Shown: positions 45,810-54,060 of the stretch, in pieces | Layout: each line of letters opens with the position of its first letter | Numbering within the stretch: the first letter of the stretch is position 1 | From: QHXQ01 sp963788965 | GTDB taxonomy: Bacteria > Acidobacteriota > Blastocatellia > Pyrinomonadales > Pyrinomonadaceae | Length of the DNA stretch: 64,000 nt | NCBI GenBank assembly: GCA_963788965.1 | Contig: CAWBIK010000005.1 | Coordinates: forward strand, 1,178,001-1,242,000 | Direction: 5' to 3' | The notes under the pieces: model-generated | Databases searched by the model: none | What the model saw: the letters and a program-made list of their open reading frames with translations, nothing else | Told to the model about the DNA's origin: nothing | Position numbers and translations under genes: made by a program

Positions 45810-47370
45810 TTAATTCGACTCTGCCTGTCGCGGCGCTTGGGCGAGGTCGGCGTAGAGGCGCAGGGTTGGTTCGCCGGAGCTTGTTAAGGTTGACAAGAGG
45901 CGTGTGCGGGCGTCGCCGGAGTTGAAGCGCGTGCTGGCGAGCAGGCGTTGGACGTGCAGCAACCAGAGGGCGCGGTTCTCCTGTTGGCGCGCGGGCTGGC
46001 GCAGGAAGCTGATGTACTCGCCGAGCAGCGTGGCGCGCGCCGGCCCCCGTGTCCGCGATGTCTGTCTCAAGCAACAACTGATAGAGCACGCACTTCTGGT
46101 TGAAGTAGTCGGCTTCGGACGCTTCGGTGCGCGCGCGCCAGTCGGTCATGGCGTTGAGCCATTCGTTTAGCTTTTGCGTGCGCTTGGGGTCGTTGCGCTC
46201 GGCGCTGGTCTGCGGCGTGTCCGCCAAACCGAAGCGTAACTCTTGTGCGCTGCGAAAGAGACTCTGCGCCGTGGGCGACGCGAAGTAAGGCGTGAGCCGC
46301 GCGCGCCCTTCGACGCGCGCGGGCGTCACGTCTTCAGTGCGGATGAGGGCAAACGTCTGCGCGCCCGGATCGAGTTCGCTCATCTGCCCGTTCAGATAGT
46401 CAACGCTGCGCCGCTCCGCGCCCGTGCGTGGCAACTTGCCGACACTATCAGCACAACGTTGCGCGCTCATGTGCTTGACCAGATAAGCGCGGTAGGCTGC
46501 GAGCAATTCATCCGGCGCGACGTTCTGCCGCCGGCACACGTTGAGCAGATAAATGATCGCCAGCCAAGCGTCCGAAGTGTCGGCCGTGTAGCTGCGATCA
46601 TCGGCTTCGATCTGCTTGAGCGCGGCGCTGTAGGCGTGCAGCAAGGTGGCGAAGCGCGCAGGTGTGTCGCCGAGTTGCCCAATCACTTTGGCGACGGGCC
46701 GGAGTTGAGCGGGCGCAGACAAGTTGTCCACGTAAGCCTGCGCGAACAGCAAGTCTTCGCCGCGCGTCTGCTCGTCGGGGTTGAAAGTCTCTTTGGCGAT
46801 CAGCGTCAGCGTGTCGTAGAAGTCCGACACGTCATAGACCAGCGCGTCCGCGCAGGCGAGCGGCGCGAGCGGCAACTTGATCGGCAGTTCACTGAATAAG
46901 GCGCGCGCCCGGTTGCGATCAAATTTGCCGAGCGCACGCACGGCCCGCACGCGCAAAGACAACGCGTCGAGGTTGAGTTGGAAGGCGCGGGCTTCGTAGT
47001 CTTCGCGCGTGTAGGCGTAACTCAATCCCGGCGTGATGCGCCGCCGCACCGAGGCTTGCGCGCCTGCGGCCGTGCGGAAGGCTTCGATCAATAATTCGCG
47101 CCGCCATGCGCGTTCGGTCACAAGCTTCTGCTCCACCAGCCGCAGCAAAGCGTCTGCCGCGAACTCCGGCGGCAGTGCGCGCGCGTCCACCACTAACGCT
47201 TCGAGCGCCGCCGGTCGCACTACCGGCCGCTTGCGTTGCTCCGTGCGCGCTGTTCGTTCCGCACGCGGCGCTGCGCCCTGTTGCGCGTGTGCCCATGCGG
47301 CGCAGAGTAACAGCAACAGCAGCGCCCACCACGCTCTATGTGTTCTGACCTCATCTATAGTTCTGGCCAT
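45810..47370 (-). CDS. Exported hypothetical protein (frame broken at a G run near 46045)
   Basis: A signal peptide, RAWWALLLLLLCAAWAHAQQ, starts the protein at ATG 47370. The mature part is helical with no recognised family; patches include LVEQKLVTERAWRRELLIEAF and AYTREDYEARAFQLNLDAL. A run of five G's on the coding strand near 46045 has one base too many; with four, the frame continues as ARATLLGEYISFLRQPA and ends RLYADLAQAPRQAESN. Restored length is about 519 residues. The uncorrected frame would run on to 45754. Function is unknown; it converges on the Rieske oxidoreductase. Confidence 0.7.
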
Positions 47371-47447
47371 GCGACGTGAAGTTTAACGCACCGCCGGCCG
47401 CACGCGCAGCCGACCGGCCACGCAGACCGTGACTGCCACCGACGCGC

Positions 47448-47477
47448 TTGACATGCCCGAATGCGCTCCCCTAGTCT
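47448..47477 (+). promoter_or_regulatory. Possible promoter of the nucleotide-sugar dehydrogenase gene
   Basis: TTGACA at 47448-47453 and TAGTCT at 47472-47477, 18 nt apart, with a predicted start near 47484. The -35 is perfect, the -10 weak. Confidence 0.5.
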
Positions 47478-47557
47478 TTAAGCGACAGCAACAATCAACG
47501 ACATAGGGTTTGCCTGCCAAAGCGGCGTTCCGACTTAGCACGCACAGATCAGCTTCC

Positions 47558-48901
47558 ATGACGACAATCAAAGACACACTACTTGAACTACTCGGCGCGC
47601 GCCGTGCCCACGTGGGCGTGATCGGCCTCGGCTACGTCGGGCTGCCGCTGCTCGTCGAGTTCGCGGGCAAGGGCTTTCAGGCGACCGGCTTCGAGGTGGA
47701 CGAAGCGAAGGCGGCGCGCATCAACGAGGGCGACTCGTATATCGGCGACGTGCCGGCCGAGCGCGTCCGCAATCTCGTCGCCGAAGGCCGCCTGCGCGCG
47801 ACCACGGACTTCGGCGCGCTCGCCGACTGCGACGTGATCATCATCTGCGTGCCGACGCCGCTGCGTAAGACTAAAGAGCCGGACATCTCTTACATCCTCG
47901 CCGCCGCCGAACAGATTCAACAACGCTTGCGGCGCGGGCAACTCGTCGTGCTTGAATCCACGACCTATCCGGGCACGACCGACGAAGTGCTGCTGCCGAT
48001 CTTCGAGGCGCGCGCTCTGCAACTCGACCAAGACTTCCTGCTCGCCTTCTCGCCCGAACGCGTCGATCCGGGCAACCCGCAGTTTCAGACGCACAACATC
48101 CCGAAGGTCGTCGGCGGCTCGACCGACGACTCGACCGAAGTGGCCGCCGCGCTCTACGGTCAGATCGTCAACCACGTCCATCCGGTTTCGTCGGCGCGCG
48201 TCGCGGAAGCAGCGAAGCTCTTGGAGAACACGTTTCGCGCCGTCAACATCGGCATGGCGAACGAGATGGCGCGGCTGTGCTATGCGCTCGGCATCGACAC
48301 GTGGGAAGTCATTCGCGCGGCGGCGACGAAGCCTTTCGGCTTCATGCCCTTCTATCCCGGCCCCGGCATCGGCGGCCACTGCATCCCGCTCGACCCGCAT
48401 TATCTCAGTTGGAAAGCGCGCCAGCACGGCTTCGACTCGCGCTTCATCGGCTTGGCCGAAGAGGTCAACTCGCGCATGCCGGAGCATGTCGTGCAACTCG
48501 TCGCCGATGGTTTGAACGACGAGTCGAAGGCCATGAAGGGCGCGCGCCTGCTGCTCTTGGGCGTTGCTTATAAGAAGGACATAGACGACGTGCGCGAAAG
48601 CCCCGCGCTCTCGATCATCGACCGCCTGCGCGCCAAAGGCGCAGACGTGCGTTATCACGATCCGTTCGTTGCCGAAGTGCGCTTCGACGACGCGCACACG
48701 CAAGGGTCAGGCGAGCCGCTTCAATCCGTCGCTTTGACAGACGACGAGTTAAAAAATTCCGACTGCGTTCTCATCGTCACCGACCACAGCGCGGTCGATT
48801 ATCGCCGCGTCTGCGAACTCTCCCGGCTCGTCGTCGATACGCGCAACGCGCTCAACCGCGACCTGCGCCGCTCAGCCTGCGCTCGCATCATCCGACTCTA
48901 A
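47558..48901 (+). CDS. UDP-sugar 6-dehydrogenase (UDP-GlcNAc/ManNAc type, WbpA/WecC-like)
   Basis: 447 residues from ATG 47558; an upstream in-frame TTG adds no conserved sequence. NAD fold HVGVIGLGYVGLPLLVEFAG; the catalytic-cysteine region GPGIGGHCIPLDPHYLSWKA (Cys in GHCIPLDP) and VLESTTYPGTTDEVLLP mark the UDP-N-acetyl-hexosamine dehydrogenase group, as does LAFSPERVDPGNPQF. It oxidises C6 of the sugar to a uronic acid in two NAD-dependent steps. It opens the polysaccharide cluster that continues to 62.7 kb. WbpA (UDP-GlcNAc) and WecC (UDP-ManNAc) cannot be told apart here. Confidence 0.92.
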   Translation: MTTIKDTLLELLGARRAHVGVIGLGYVGLPLLVEFAGKGFQATGFEVDEAKAARINEGDSYIGDVPAERVRNLVAEGRLRATTDFGALADCDVIIICVPTPLRKTKEPDISYILAAAEQIQQRLRRGQLVVLESTTYPGTTDEVLLPIFEARALQLDQDFLLAFSPERVDPGNPQFQTHNIPKVVGGSTDDSTEVAAALYGQIVNHVHPVSSARVAEAAKLLENTFRAVNIGMANEMARLCYALGIDTWEVIRAAATKPFGFMPFYPGPGIGGHCIPLDPHYLSWKARQHGFDSRFIGLAEEVNSRMPEHVVQLVADGLNDESKAMKGARLLLLGVAYKKDIDDVRESPALSIIDRLRAKGADVRYHDPFVAEVRFDDAHTQGSGEPLQSVALTDDELKNSDCVLIVTDHSAVDYRRVCELSRLVVDTRNALNRDLRRSACARIIRL

Positions 48902-48933
48902 ACAACGTTGACAAGGTAGAAAGGAAGGCGAAT

Positions 48934-49131
48934 GTGGCTGTTAAGGGCGTGCAATTCGTGACCGACACGGAGGGACGCAAGATCGCCGTCCTGCTCGATC
49001 TGCAAGAGTGGGGCGAACTTTGGGAAGACATCTACGACAACATGATCGCCGACGAGCGCGCGGGCGAGCCAAGCAATTCCTTAGATGAATTTGAAGCCGA
49101 ACTGCGAGCCGAAGGTCTGTTGAATGAGTAG
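48934..49131 (+). CDS. Putative antitoxin (RelB/Phd-like)
   Basis: 65 residues with a GTG start and AAGGAAGG upstream. The N-terminal strand VKGVQFVTDTEGRKIAVLLD followed by LQEWGELWEDIYDN resembles the DNA-binding/edge-strand part of small RelB- or Phd-type antitoxins; the acidic tail DEFEAELRAEGLL would wrap the toxin. Its end overlaps the RelE-like toxin start by 8 nt (ATGAGTAG). Family match is by pattern and by adjacency; such antitoxins usually repress their own promoter. Confidence 0.75.
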   Translation: MAVKGVQFVTDTEGRKIAVLLDLQEWGELWEDIYDNMIADERAGEPSNSLDEFEAELRAEGLLNE

Positions 49132-49390
49132 CCCGGTCTATAGTCTTTCGGTTAGCCGGCCGGCGCAGAAAGAGATCAGGGGCTTAGATCAAACAGTCCG
49201 AAGTCGCGTGCTCGGAGCAATCCGGTCGTTAAGTGTTGACCCAAGACCGGCGGGCTGCCGCAAGTTGGTTGGCGCGCATAATCGTTGGCGCATACGCATC
49301 GGAGACTATCGAGTGCTCTATGCAGTCGATGATACTAATCGTGCGATAGAAGTTATCGCTGTGCGACATCGCAGTAAAGCTTACGAATAG
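49124..49390 (+). CDS. RelE/ParE-family toxin
   Basis: 88 residues. PVYSLSVSRPAQKEIRGLDQ forms the first strand and helix, and the core NRWRIRIGDYRVLYAVDD with IEVIAVRHRSKAYE is the classic RelE (YoeB-like) mRNA interferase signature: basic Arg pairs and a C-terminal His-Arg. It overlaps its antitoxin gene by 8 nt. It most likely cleaves mRNA at the ribosome. The pair sits inside a surface glycan cluster, between the UDP-sugar dehydrogenase and a glycosyltransferase. Confidence 0.9.
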   Translation: MSSPVYSLSVSRPAQKEIRGLDQTVRSRVLGAIRSLSVDPRPAGCRKLVGAHNRWRIRIGDYRVLYAVDDTNRAIEVIAVRHRSKAYE

Positions 49391-49442
49391 AGGTCTGCGA
49401 GATCGTTGGAGTCAACCCGTTTGCTATCGGTGATCCGGCTGT

Positions 49443-51617
49443 TCACGAGGTAAGTAGTTCCGTTATCGAATCGAGGATGACGGGCGCGATGGTGGCGGGC
49501 GTGAAATGGCGTGCGATATGGTCGTAGCCGTTATCGGCGAGCCGCTGCCACAGTTCGCGTTGCGTATAAAGTTGGACCACGGCATCGGCGAAGGCTTGGG
49601 CTGTGTCGGCGATCATGACCGACTCGTGATGCACAAGCCCCATGCCTTCCGCGCCGACGGGTGTGGTGACGACGGGCAGCCCGTGCGCGAGCGCCTCGCC
49701 GATCTTGCCCTTGACGCCCGCACCATAGCGAAGCGGGGCGACGAAGACACGGCGCGTCTGCCAGTAAGGCTCAACGTCGGGCACATAGCCGCGGACGCGC
49801 ACAGCAGGCGCAGCATAAGATGCGATGTGCGCCGGGTTGTCGCCGATGAGGTCCAACTCGATGTCGGGCAACGCTTGTTTGATCAGCGGATAAACTTCGC
49901 GCATGAAGTAATGAACACCGTCGCTGTTCGGGCGATGCGCGAGGTTGCCGATGAAGAGTAGTTGTTGCCGGTCGGCGAACGCGCCGCCGCGTGCGTGCAG
50001 TTCGTGGATCGTCGGAATGATTTCGATGGGCACTGTGGGCGCGGCTTCGGCGACGGGCTTTTTATCGTCCAACGAGGTACACCAGACGAGATCGCTCAGG
50101 CGGGCGAGTTTGGTTTCGACTTTGGCGTAGCGCGCCGCCTCGGCCGCCGTGTGCGGGTCGTTCGTGATGGCGTGCTCGCGCGCTAAGCGCAGGAAGTGCG
50201 CGTCCACCATGTCGAAGACGAACTTGAGGCCAGCGCGGCGCAAGCCGGGCAGGAGCGCGGCCGCCACAGGTGGACGACTGACCACGGCCGCGTGAAACTT
50301 GTGCGCGCGCAGCAGACGCGGGTAGTCGGCGAGGGTCGCCGTCTCGATTCCTTCTTGCCAGAGGCGGTGTTCATACTCAGGCCATTCGGGTCGATTCATC
50401 GGGACGAACACGGGGCGAAAGTTGCGTGCGAGCGTGCGCAGGATAAAGAGCATGCGCGCGCTGCCGGCGTCGCGGTCGGGCGTCGGCACGCGCTCGTCGA
50501 AGACGATGACGCGCAGTTTGCGATTACGATTCGCCGCGCGTTCGACATTGGCCGGACCGTTCGGCTCATGGTCGCGCGTTAAAACTTCGCGCCACTTGGC
50601 GACGAACTTCTCACGGTTCACCAACTGAAAACGCTTGAAGCCCGCGCCCGTATCGCGCCCGGCCGTGACGCCTTCATAGTGGATGAGCCGCGACAGCGGT
50701 TGATAGACGACCTTGCGCCCAAGCGCGCGCACGCCCATGCAGAGGTCTGCGTCTTCGTAGTAAGCGGGCGCATAGCGGCGGTCGAAGCCGCCGAGTTCAG
50801 CAAACAACGCTTGGCGGATCAGCAGCGACGCGCCCGAACAATAATCCACTTCGCGCGCGAAGTTGAAGCGGCGATCATGGGCGCGCAACCCCCACCCGCA
50901 ATGATAGAGTGCGCCGTCGCGCCAGATGACAGACCCCGCCTCTTGAATCGTGTTGTCGGGATAGAGGAACAGCGAGCCGACCGCGCCCACTTGTTCGTCG
51001 CGCTCGACCGTCTCGACAAGCGCGCGCCACCAGCCGGGCAGCACAATCGTGTCGTTGTTCAGAAAGATCAGATAACGACCGCGCGCCGCTTGCGCGCCCT
51101 GATTGCACGCATCGACGAAGCCTTGATTCGTCTCGTTGTTAATGACCGTGATGAGATCGCTGAAGTGCGCGAGCAGGCGCGGCGTCTCGTCGTGCGAAGC
51201 GTTGTTGACGACGATGATCTCGTTCGCGGCGAGATCGACTTCGCGCAGCAGCGAGCGCAGACATTGAAAGGTGTATTCGACCTTGTTGAAGACGGGAATG
51301 ATGATCGAAGTTATGACGGGCGCATCGGTCCTATCTTTGCGTGCCGCGTCCATGAGGAGCAGAAAATCCTGCGCCCCCCACAAGTCGTCTTTGAGCGCAA
51401 CGGACGGGACAGCATGTGTGCGGGCGGGCCACGCGCGGTCTAGATCGAGGCCGTGTTTGACGGCAAGATGTAACACGTGATCGCCGAAACCGACGACGCG
51501 CGCCGCCACGCGCACGCACGCCCCGACCGTGCCGACGAGCACGCGCTTCGCCAGAATCTTCAATGATAGCGGCGCGCGTTGCTTCAGCCGTTCTTTCAAA
51601 CTTGGCGGGTGACTCAT
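49443..51617 (-). CDS. Bifunctional glycosyltransferase, GT2 domain fused to GT4-like domain
   Basis: 724 residues from ATG 51617 (a longer frame to 51641 exists). The GT2 half (about 95-330): TSIIIPVFNKVEYTFQCLRS, NEIIVVNNASHDETPRLL, FLNNDTIVLPGWW (metal-binding region) and CSGASLLIRQALFAELGGFD. The GT4-like half (about 390-724): RDAGSARMLFILRTLARNFR, LLFIGNLAHRPNSDGVHYF and the nucleotide-sugar region APLRYGAGVKGKIGEALAHG with PVVTTPVGAEGM. Each half should add one sugar, so it likely builds two consecutive linkages. Sugar donors are unknown. It is co-directional with the Wzt/Wzm genes downstream of a family A repeat. Confidence 0.9.
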   Translation of the reverse strand: MSHPPSLKERLKQRAPLSLKILAKRVLVGTVGACVRVAARVVGFGDHVLHLAVKHGLDLDRAWPARTHAVPSVALKDDLWGAQDFLLLMDAARKDRTDAPVITSIIIPVFNKVEYTFQCLRSLLREVDLAANEIIVVNNASHDETPRLLAHFSDLITVINNETNQGFVDACNQGAQAARGRYLIFLNNDTIVLPGWWRALVETVERDEQVGAVGSLFLYPDNTIQEAGSVIWRDGALYHCGWGLRAHDRRFNFAREVDYCSGASLLIRQALFAELGGFDRRYAPAYYEDADLCMGVRALGRKVVYQPLSRLIHYEGVTAGRDTGAGFKRFQLVNREKFVAKWREVLTRDHEPNGPANVERAANRNRKLRVIVFDERVPTPDRDAGSARMLFILRTLARNFRPVFVPMNRPEWPEYEHRLWQEGIETATLADYPRLLRAHKFHAAVVSRPPVAAALLPGLRRAGLKFVFDMVDAHFLRLAREHAITNDPHTAAEAARYAKVETKLARLSDLVWCTSLDDKKPVAEAAPTVPIEIIPTIHELHARGGAFADRQQLLFIGNLAHRPNSDGVHYFMREVYPLIKQALPDIELDLIGDNPAHIASYAAPAVRVRGYVPDVEPYWQTRRVFVAPLRYGAGVKGKIGEALAHGLPVVTTPVGAEGMGLVHHESVMIADTAQAFADAVVQLYTQRELWQRLADNGYDHIARHFTPATIAPVILDSITELLTS

Positions 51618-51632
51618 CTTCAATATCAAGCA

Positions 51633-51703
51633 ATTAACCACAAAGATACGAAGACACGAAAGCAGATCGAGTTTCTGTTTTGTGTCCTCGTGGCTTGGTG
51701 GTT
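51633..51703. repeat. Family A octamer inverted repeat, degenerate right arm
   Basis: Left arm 51633-51664 carries CACAAAGA/TACGAAGA/CACGAAAG units; right arm 51675-51703 pairs with several mismatches. It lies between the glycosyltransferase start and the Wzt-like gene stop (51720). Confidence 0.8.
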
Positions 51704-51719
51704 GAGTTTGAGATTATTG

Positions 51720-52991
51720 CTATTCAACTTCGGTCGTCCAATTCAAGAGCGGGCGTAATAGACCGGGCATGGGGCCGATGTAGTCGCCGCGCGCCGTGTC
51801 GCCTTGTTGACTGTCGATGACTTGGAAGGCGACGACCTTGCTGGCTTCGACGTGGAGGGTCGTCGCCGGATAGTGCGACATGACGGAGGCGTGGACTAAG
51901 AGACTGCCTTCGGCTAAGTAGTTGCCGGGGATCAATGCGGTGCTTGTGTACGTGCCGGCGGGGCGCTCGCGTCGTCGCCATTGTGCGCTCGTGTCGTGCG
52001 CGCTGAACAGGTGCGTGCCGCCTTCGTTATAAACCTCGACGACGGGCGTTAAGGCGTGCCCCGCTTGCAAGACTTCGTAAGTGATCTCAAGCCCGATGGG
52101 GCGGCGTATGTCAACGGCGGCGGTGGTTGCGCCCGTGTCGTCGGTCACGCGCACGCGGCGCAGGCGCACGACGTTGTTACCCGGCGCGTCCGCGTCGGTC
52201 CACGTGCGTTCTGCGCCGACGTTCCAACTCGAACTCAAGTAGTTGTTGACGACCGCGCGTGCTTCGCCGTCCGCGACGATTGTGCCTTGCTGCATCAGCA
52301 GCACGCGCTTGCAGAGCCGCGTGACGGCGGGCATGTTGTGCGAGACGAAAAAGATCGTGCGCCCTTGTTGCCTGATCTCGTGCATCTTGTCGAGGCACTT
52401 CTGCTGAAACGCGGCGTCGCCCACGGCCAGCACCTCGTCCATGATCAAAATCTCCGGCTCAAGATGCGCGGCGACCGAAAAGGCGAGGCGCACGTACATG
52501 CCCGACGAGTACCACTTGACCGGCGTTTCGATAAACCGCTCGACTTCCGAAAAGGCCACGATCTCGTCGAACTTGCGCGCGATCTCTGCGCGGCGCATGC
52601 CGAGGATCGCGCCGTTCAAATAGATGTTCTCGCGCCCGGTCAACTCCGGGTGAAAGCCCGTGCCGACTTCGAGCAGCGAGCCGACGCGGCCGTAGAGTGC
52701 GACGCGGCCGGTCGTCGGGCGCGTGATGCGCGAGAGGATTTTCAGGAGCGTGCTTTTACCCGCGCCGTTGTGTCCGATGATGCCGAGCAGTTCACCCTGT
52801 CGAACTTCGAGGTTCACGTCTTGCAACGCCCAGAGCGTGCGGCTGGCGCGACTTTGCTCGTCTTCGCCACGACGGCGAAAGGGCGCGCGCACGACGCCTT
52901 CGAGCAGCGCGCGAAACGTCAGATAGCCGGGATGCAACCCGCCGAGGCGGTAACGCTTGCTGACGTTCTCGATAGTCACCATCGGCTGCAT
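51720..52991 (-). CDS. ABC transporter ATPase of polysaccharide export (Wzt/TagH-like, extended C-terminus)
   Basis: 423 residues. TIENVSKRYRLGG opens the ATPase; Walker A ELLGIIGHNGAGKSTLLKIL; Wzt-type signature SSGMYVRLAFSVAAHLEPEI; Walker B ILIMDEVLAVGDAAFQQKC; switch FFVSHNMPAV. These are diagnostic for O-antigen or teichoic-acid exporters. An extra C-terminal beta domain (about 265-423: RTWTDADAPGNN, VRLRRVRVTDDTG, GNYLAEGSLLVHASVMSH) resembles the carbohydrate-binding domain of extended Wzt proteins that recognise the modified chain end. It pairs with the permease encoded 8 bp upstream. Confidence 0.93.
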   Translation of the reverse strand: MQPMVTIENVSKRYRLGGLHPGYLTFRALLEGVVRAPFRRRGEDEQSRASRTLWALQDVNLEVRQGELLGIIGHNGAGKSTLLKILSRITRPTTGRVALYGRVGSLLEVGTGFHPELTGRENIYLNGAILGMRRAEIARKFDEIVAFSEVERFIETPVKWYSSGMYVRLAFSVAAHLEPEILIMDEVLAVGDAAFQQKCLDKMHEIRQQGRTIFFVSHNMPAVTRLCKRVLLMQQGTIVADGEARAVVNNYLSSSWNVGAERTWTDADAPGNNVVRLRRVRVTDDTGATTAAVDIRRPIGLEITYEVLQAGHALTPVVEVYNEGGTHLFSAHDTSAQWRRRERPAGTYTSTALIPGNYLAEGSLLVHASVMSHYPATTLHVEASKVVAFQVIDSQQGDTARGDYIGPMPGLLRPLLNWTTEVE

Positions 52992-52999
52992 CGCGTTTA

Positions 53000-53923
53000 T
53001 CAGATCACGTCGGCGAAGGTCGCTTCCAGACGACGGAAGACGTAGAGAGCGCAGAGTAAAACTATTAACGTCAACGCAACGGAGACGGCGATAGGCGCAA
53101 GCGGCAACGCTTGCCCGACGAGCGCGGCGCGAAAACCTTCGACGATGCCGGTCACGGGATTAACGGTGAGCAGCCAGTAGAGCTTGCCCTGCGTCTTGCT
53201 GAGTGGATAGACGATGGGCGAGGCGAAGAACCAGAACTGCAACAGGAACGGCAAGACGTGGCGCAGGTCGCGGTACTTGACCGTCAACGCAGAGATGAGC
53301 AGCCCGACGCCGAGCGCAAGCAGGACGAGTTGCGCGACGAACGCGGGCAGCAACACGAGTTGCCACGTCAAAGGCACTTGATAATAAATGCCCAAGCCCA
53401 ACAGGATGACGGACGCAACGGCAAGGTCAACAAGACCCGCGCCCGTCGCAGCGGCCGGGATGAATAGACGCGGGAAATAGACCTTCGTGATCAGGCTCGT
53501 GTTCTGCACGAGGCTCGCGGTGCTGTTGCCGACCGCGTTGGCGAAGAAGGTCCAGAGCAGCAAGCCCGCGTAAGCAAAGAGCGGGTACGCGATGCCGCCC
53601 GCGTCGAAGCCTGCGAGCCGGTGGAAGACGAGCGTGATGATGAGCATGGTGCAGAGCGGTTGGATGATGACCCAAGCCGCACCCATCAACGTCTGCTTGT
53701 AACGCACCTTGATGTCGCGCCATGTGAGAAAGTAAAGCAACTCGCGCTGCGTCCAGAAGTCCGCGAGGTCGAGCCGCACGCTCGCTGTCTCCGCTTCGAT
53801 CAGCACACGCGGGCGAAGCGGCCCGGCCGGCGCATCGGTCGGCGGCTGGCTGGCGCTCAGGGTGAATTGTGCGGCGGGCGTGGCTTCGAGCGGGCTGACG
53901 CTGTCGCTGGGCTTCAAACTCAT
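53000..53923 (-). CDS. ABC transporter permease of polysaccharide export (Wzm/TagG-like)
   Basis: 307 residues from ATG 53923, chosen because it lies near the family start; a longer frame reaches 53950. A cytoplasmic N-terminus with LADFWTQRELLYFLTWRDIK is followed by VRYKQTLMGAAWVIIQPL, and six membrane helices including FAYAGLLLWTFFANAVGNST and FWFFASPIVYPLSKTQGKLY, with NPVTGIVEGFRAALVG as the terminal motif. It exports lipid-linked polysaccharide with the ATPase encoded 8 bp downstream. It is transcribed divergently from the O-antigen ligase gene. Confidence 0.93.
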   Translation of the reverse strand: MSLKPSDSVSPLEATPAAQFTLSASQPPTDAPAGPLRPRVLIEAETASVRLDLADFWTQRELLYFLTWRDIKVRYKQTLMGAAWVIIQPLCTMLIITLVFHRLAGFDAGGIAYPLFAYAGLLLWTFFANAVGNSTASLVQNTSLITKVYFPRLFIPAAATGAGLVDLAVASVILLGLGIYYQVPLTWQLVLLPAFVAQLVLLALGVGLLISALTVKYRDLRHVLPFLLQFWFFASPIVYPLSKTQGKLYWLLTVNPVTGIVEGFRAALVGQALPLAPIAVSVALTLIVLLCALYVFRRLEATFADVI

Positions 53924-54026
53924 CAACGATTCTCTATCACGGCGAACCAAGTCAGTCTAGCCAGCCGGGGTTGGAGCGTCAAGAAGGCGGCTCGTGATGG
54001 ACACTAACGGCGCGGCGGCGCGGACG

Positions 54027-54035
54027 TGCTATACT
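54027..54035 (+). promoter_or_regulatory. Extended -10 upstream of the O-antigen ligase gene
   Basis: TGC followed by TATACT at 54030-54035 gives an extended -10 element; no -35 is evident. The predicted start near 54042 leaves a leader of about 20 nt before ATG 54061. Confidence 0.5.
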
Positions 54036-54060
54036 CCGCCGCGACACTAATCGTGCCGCA

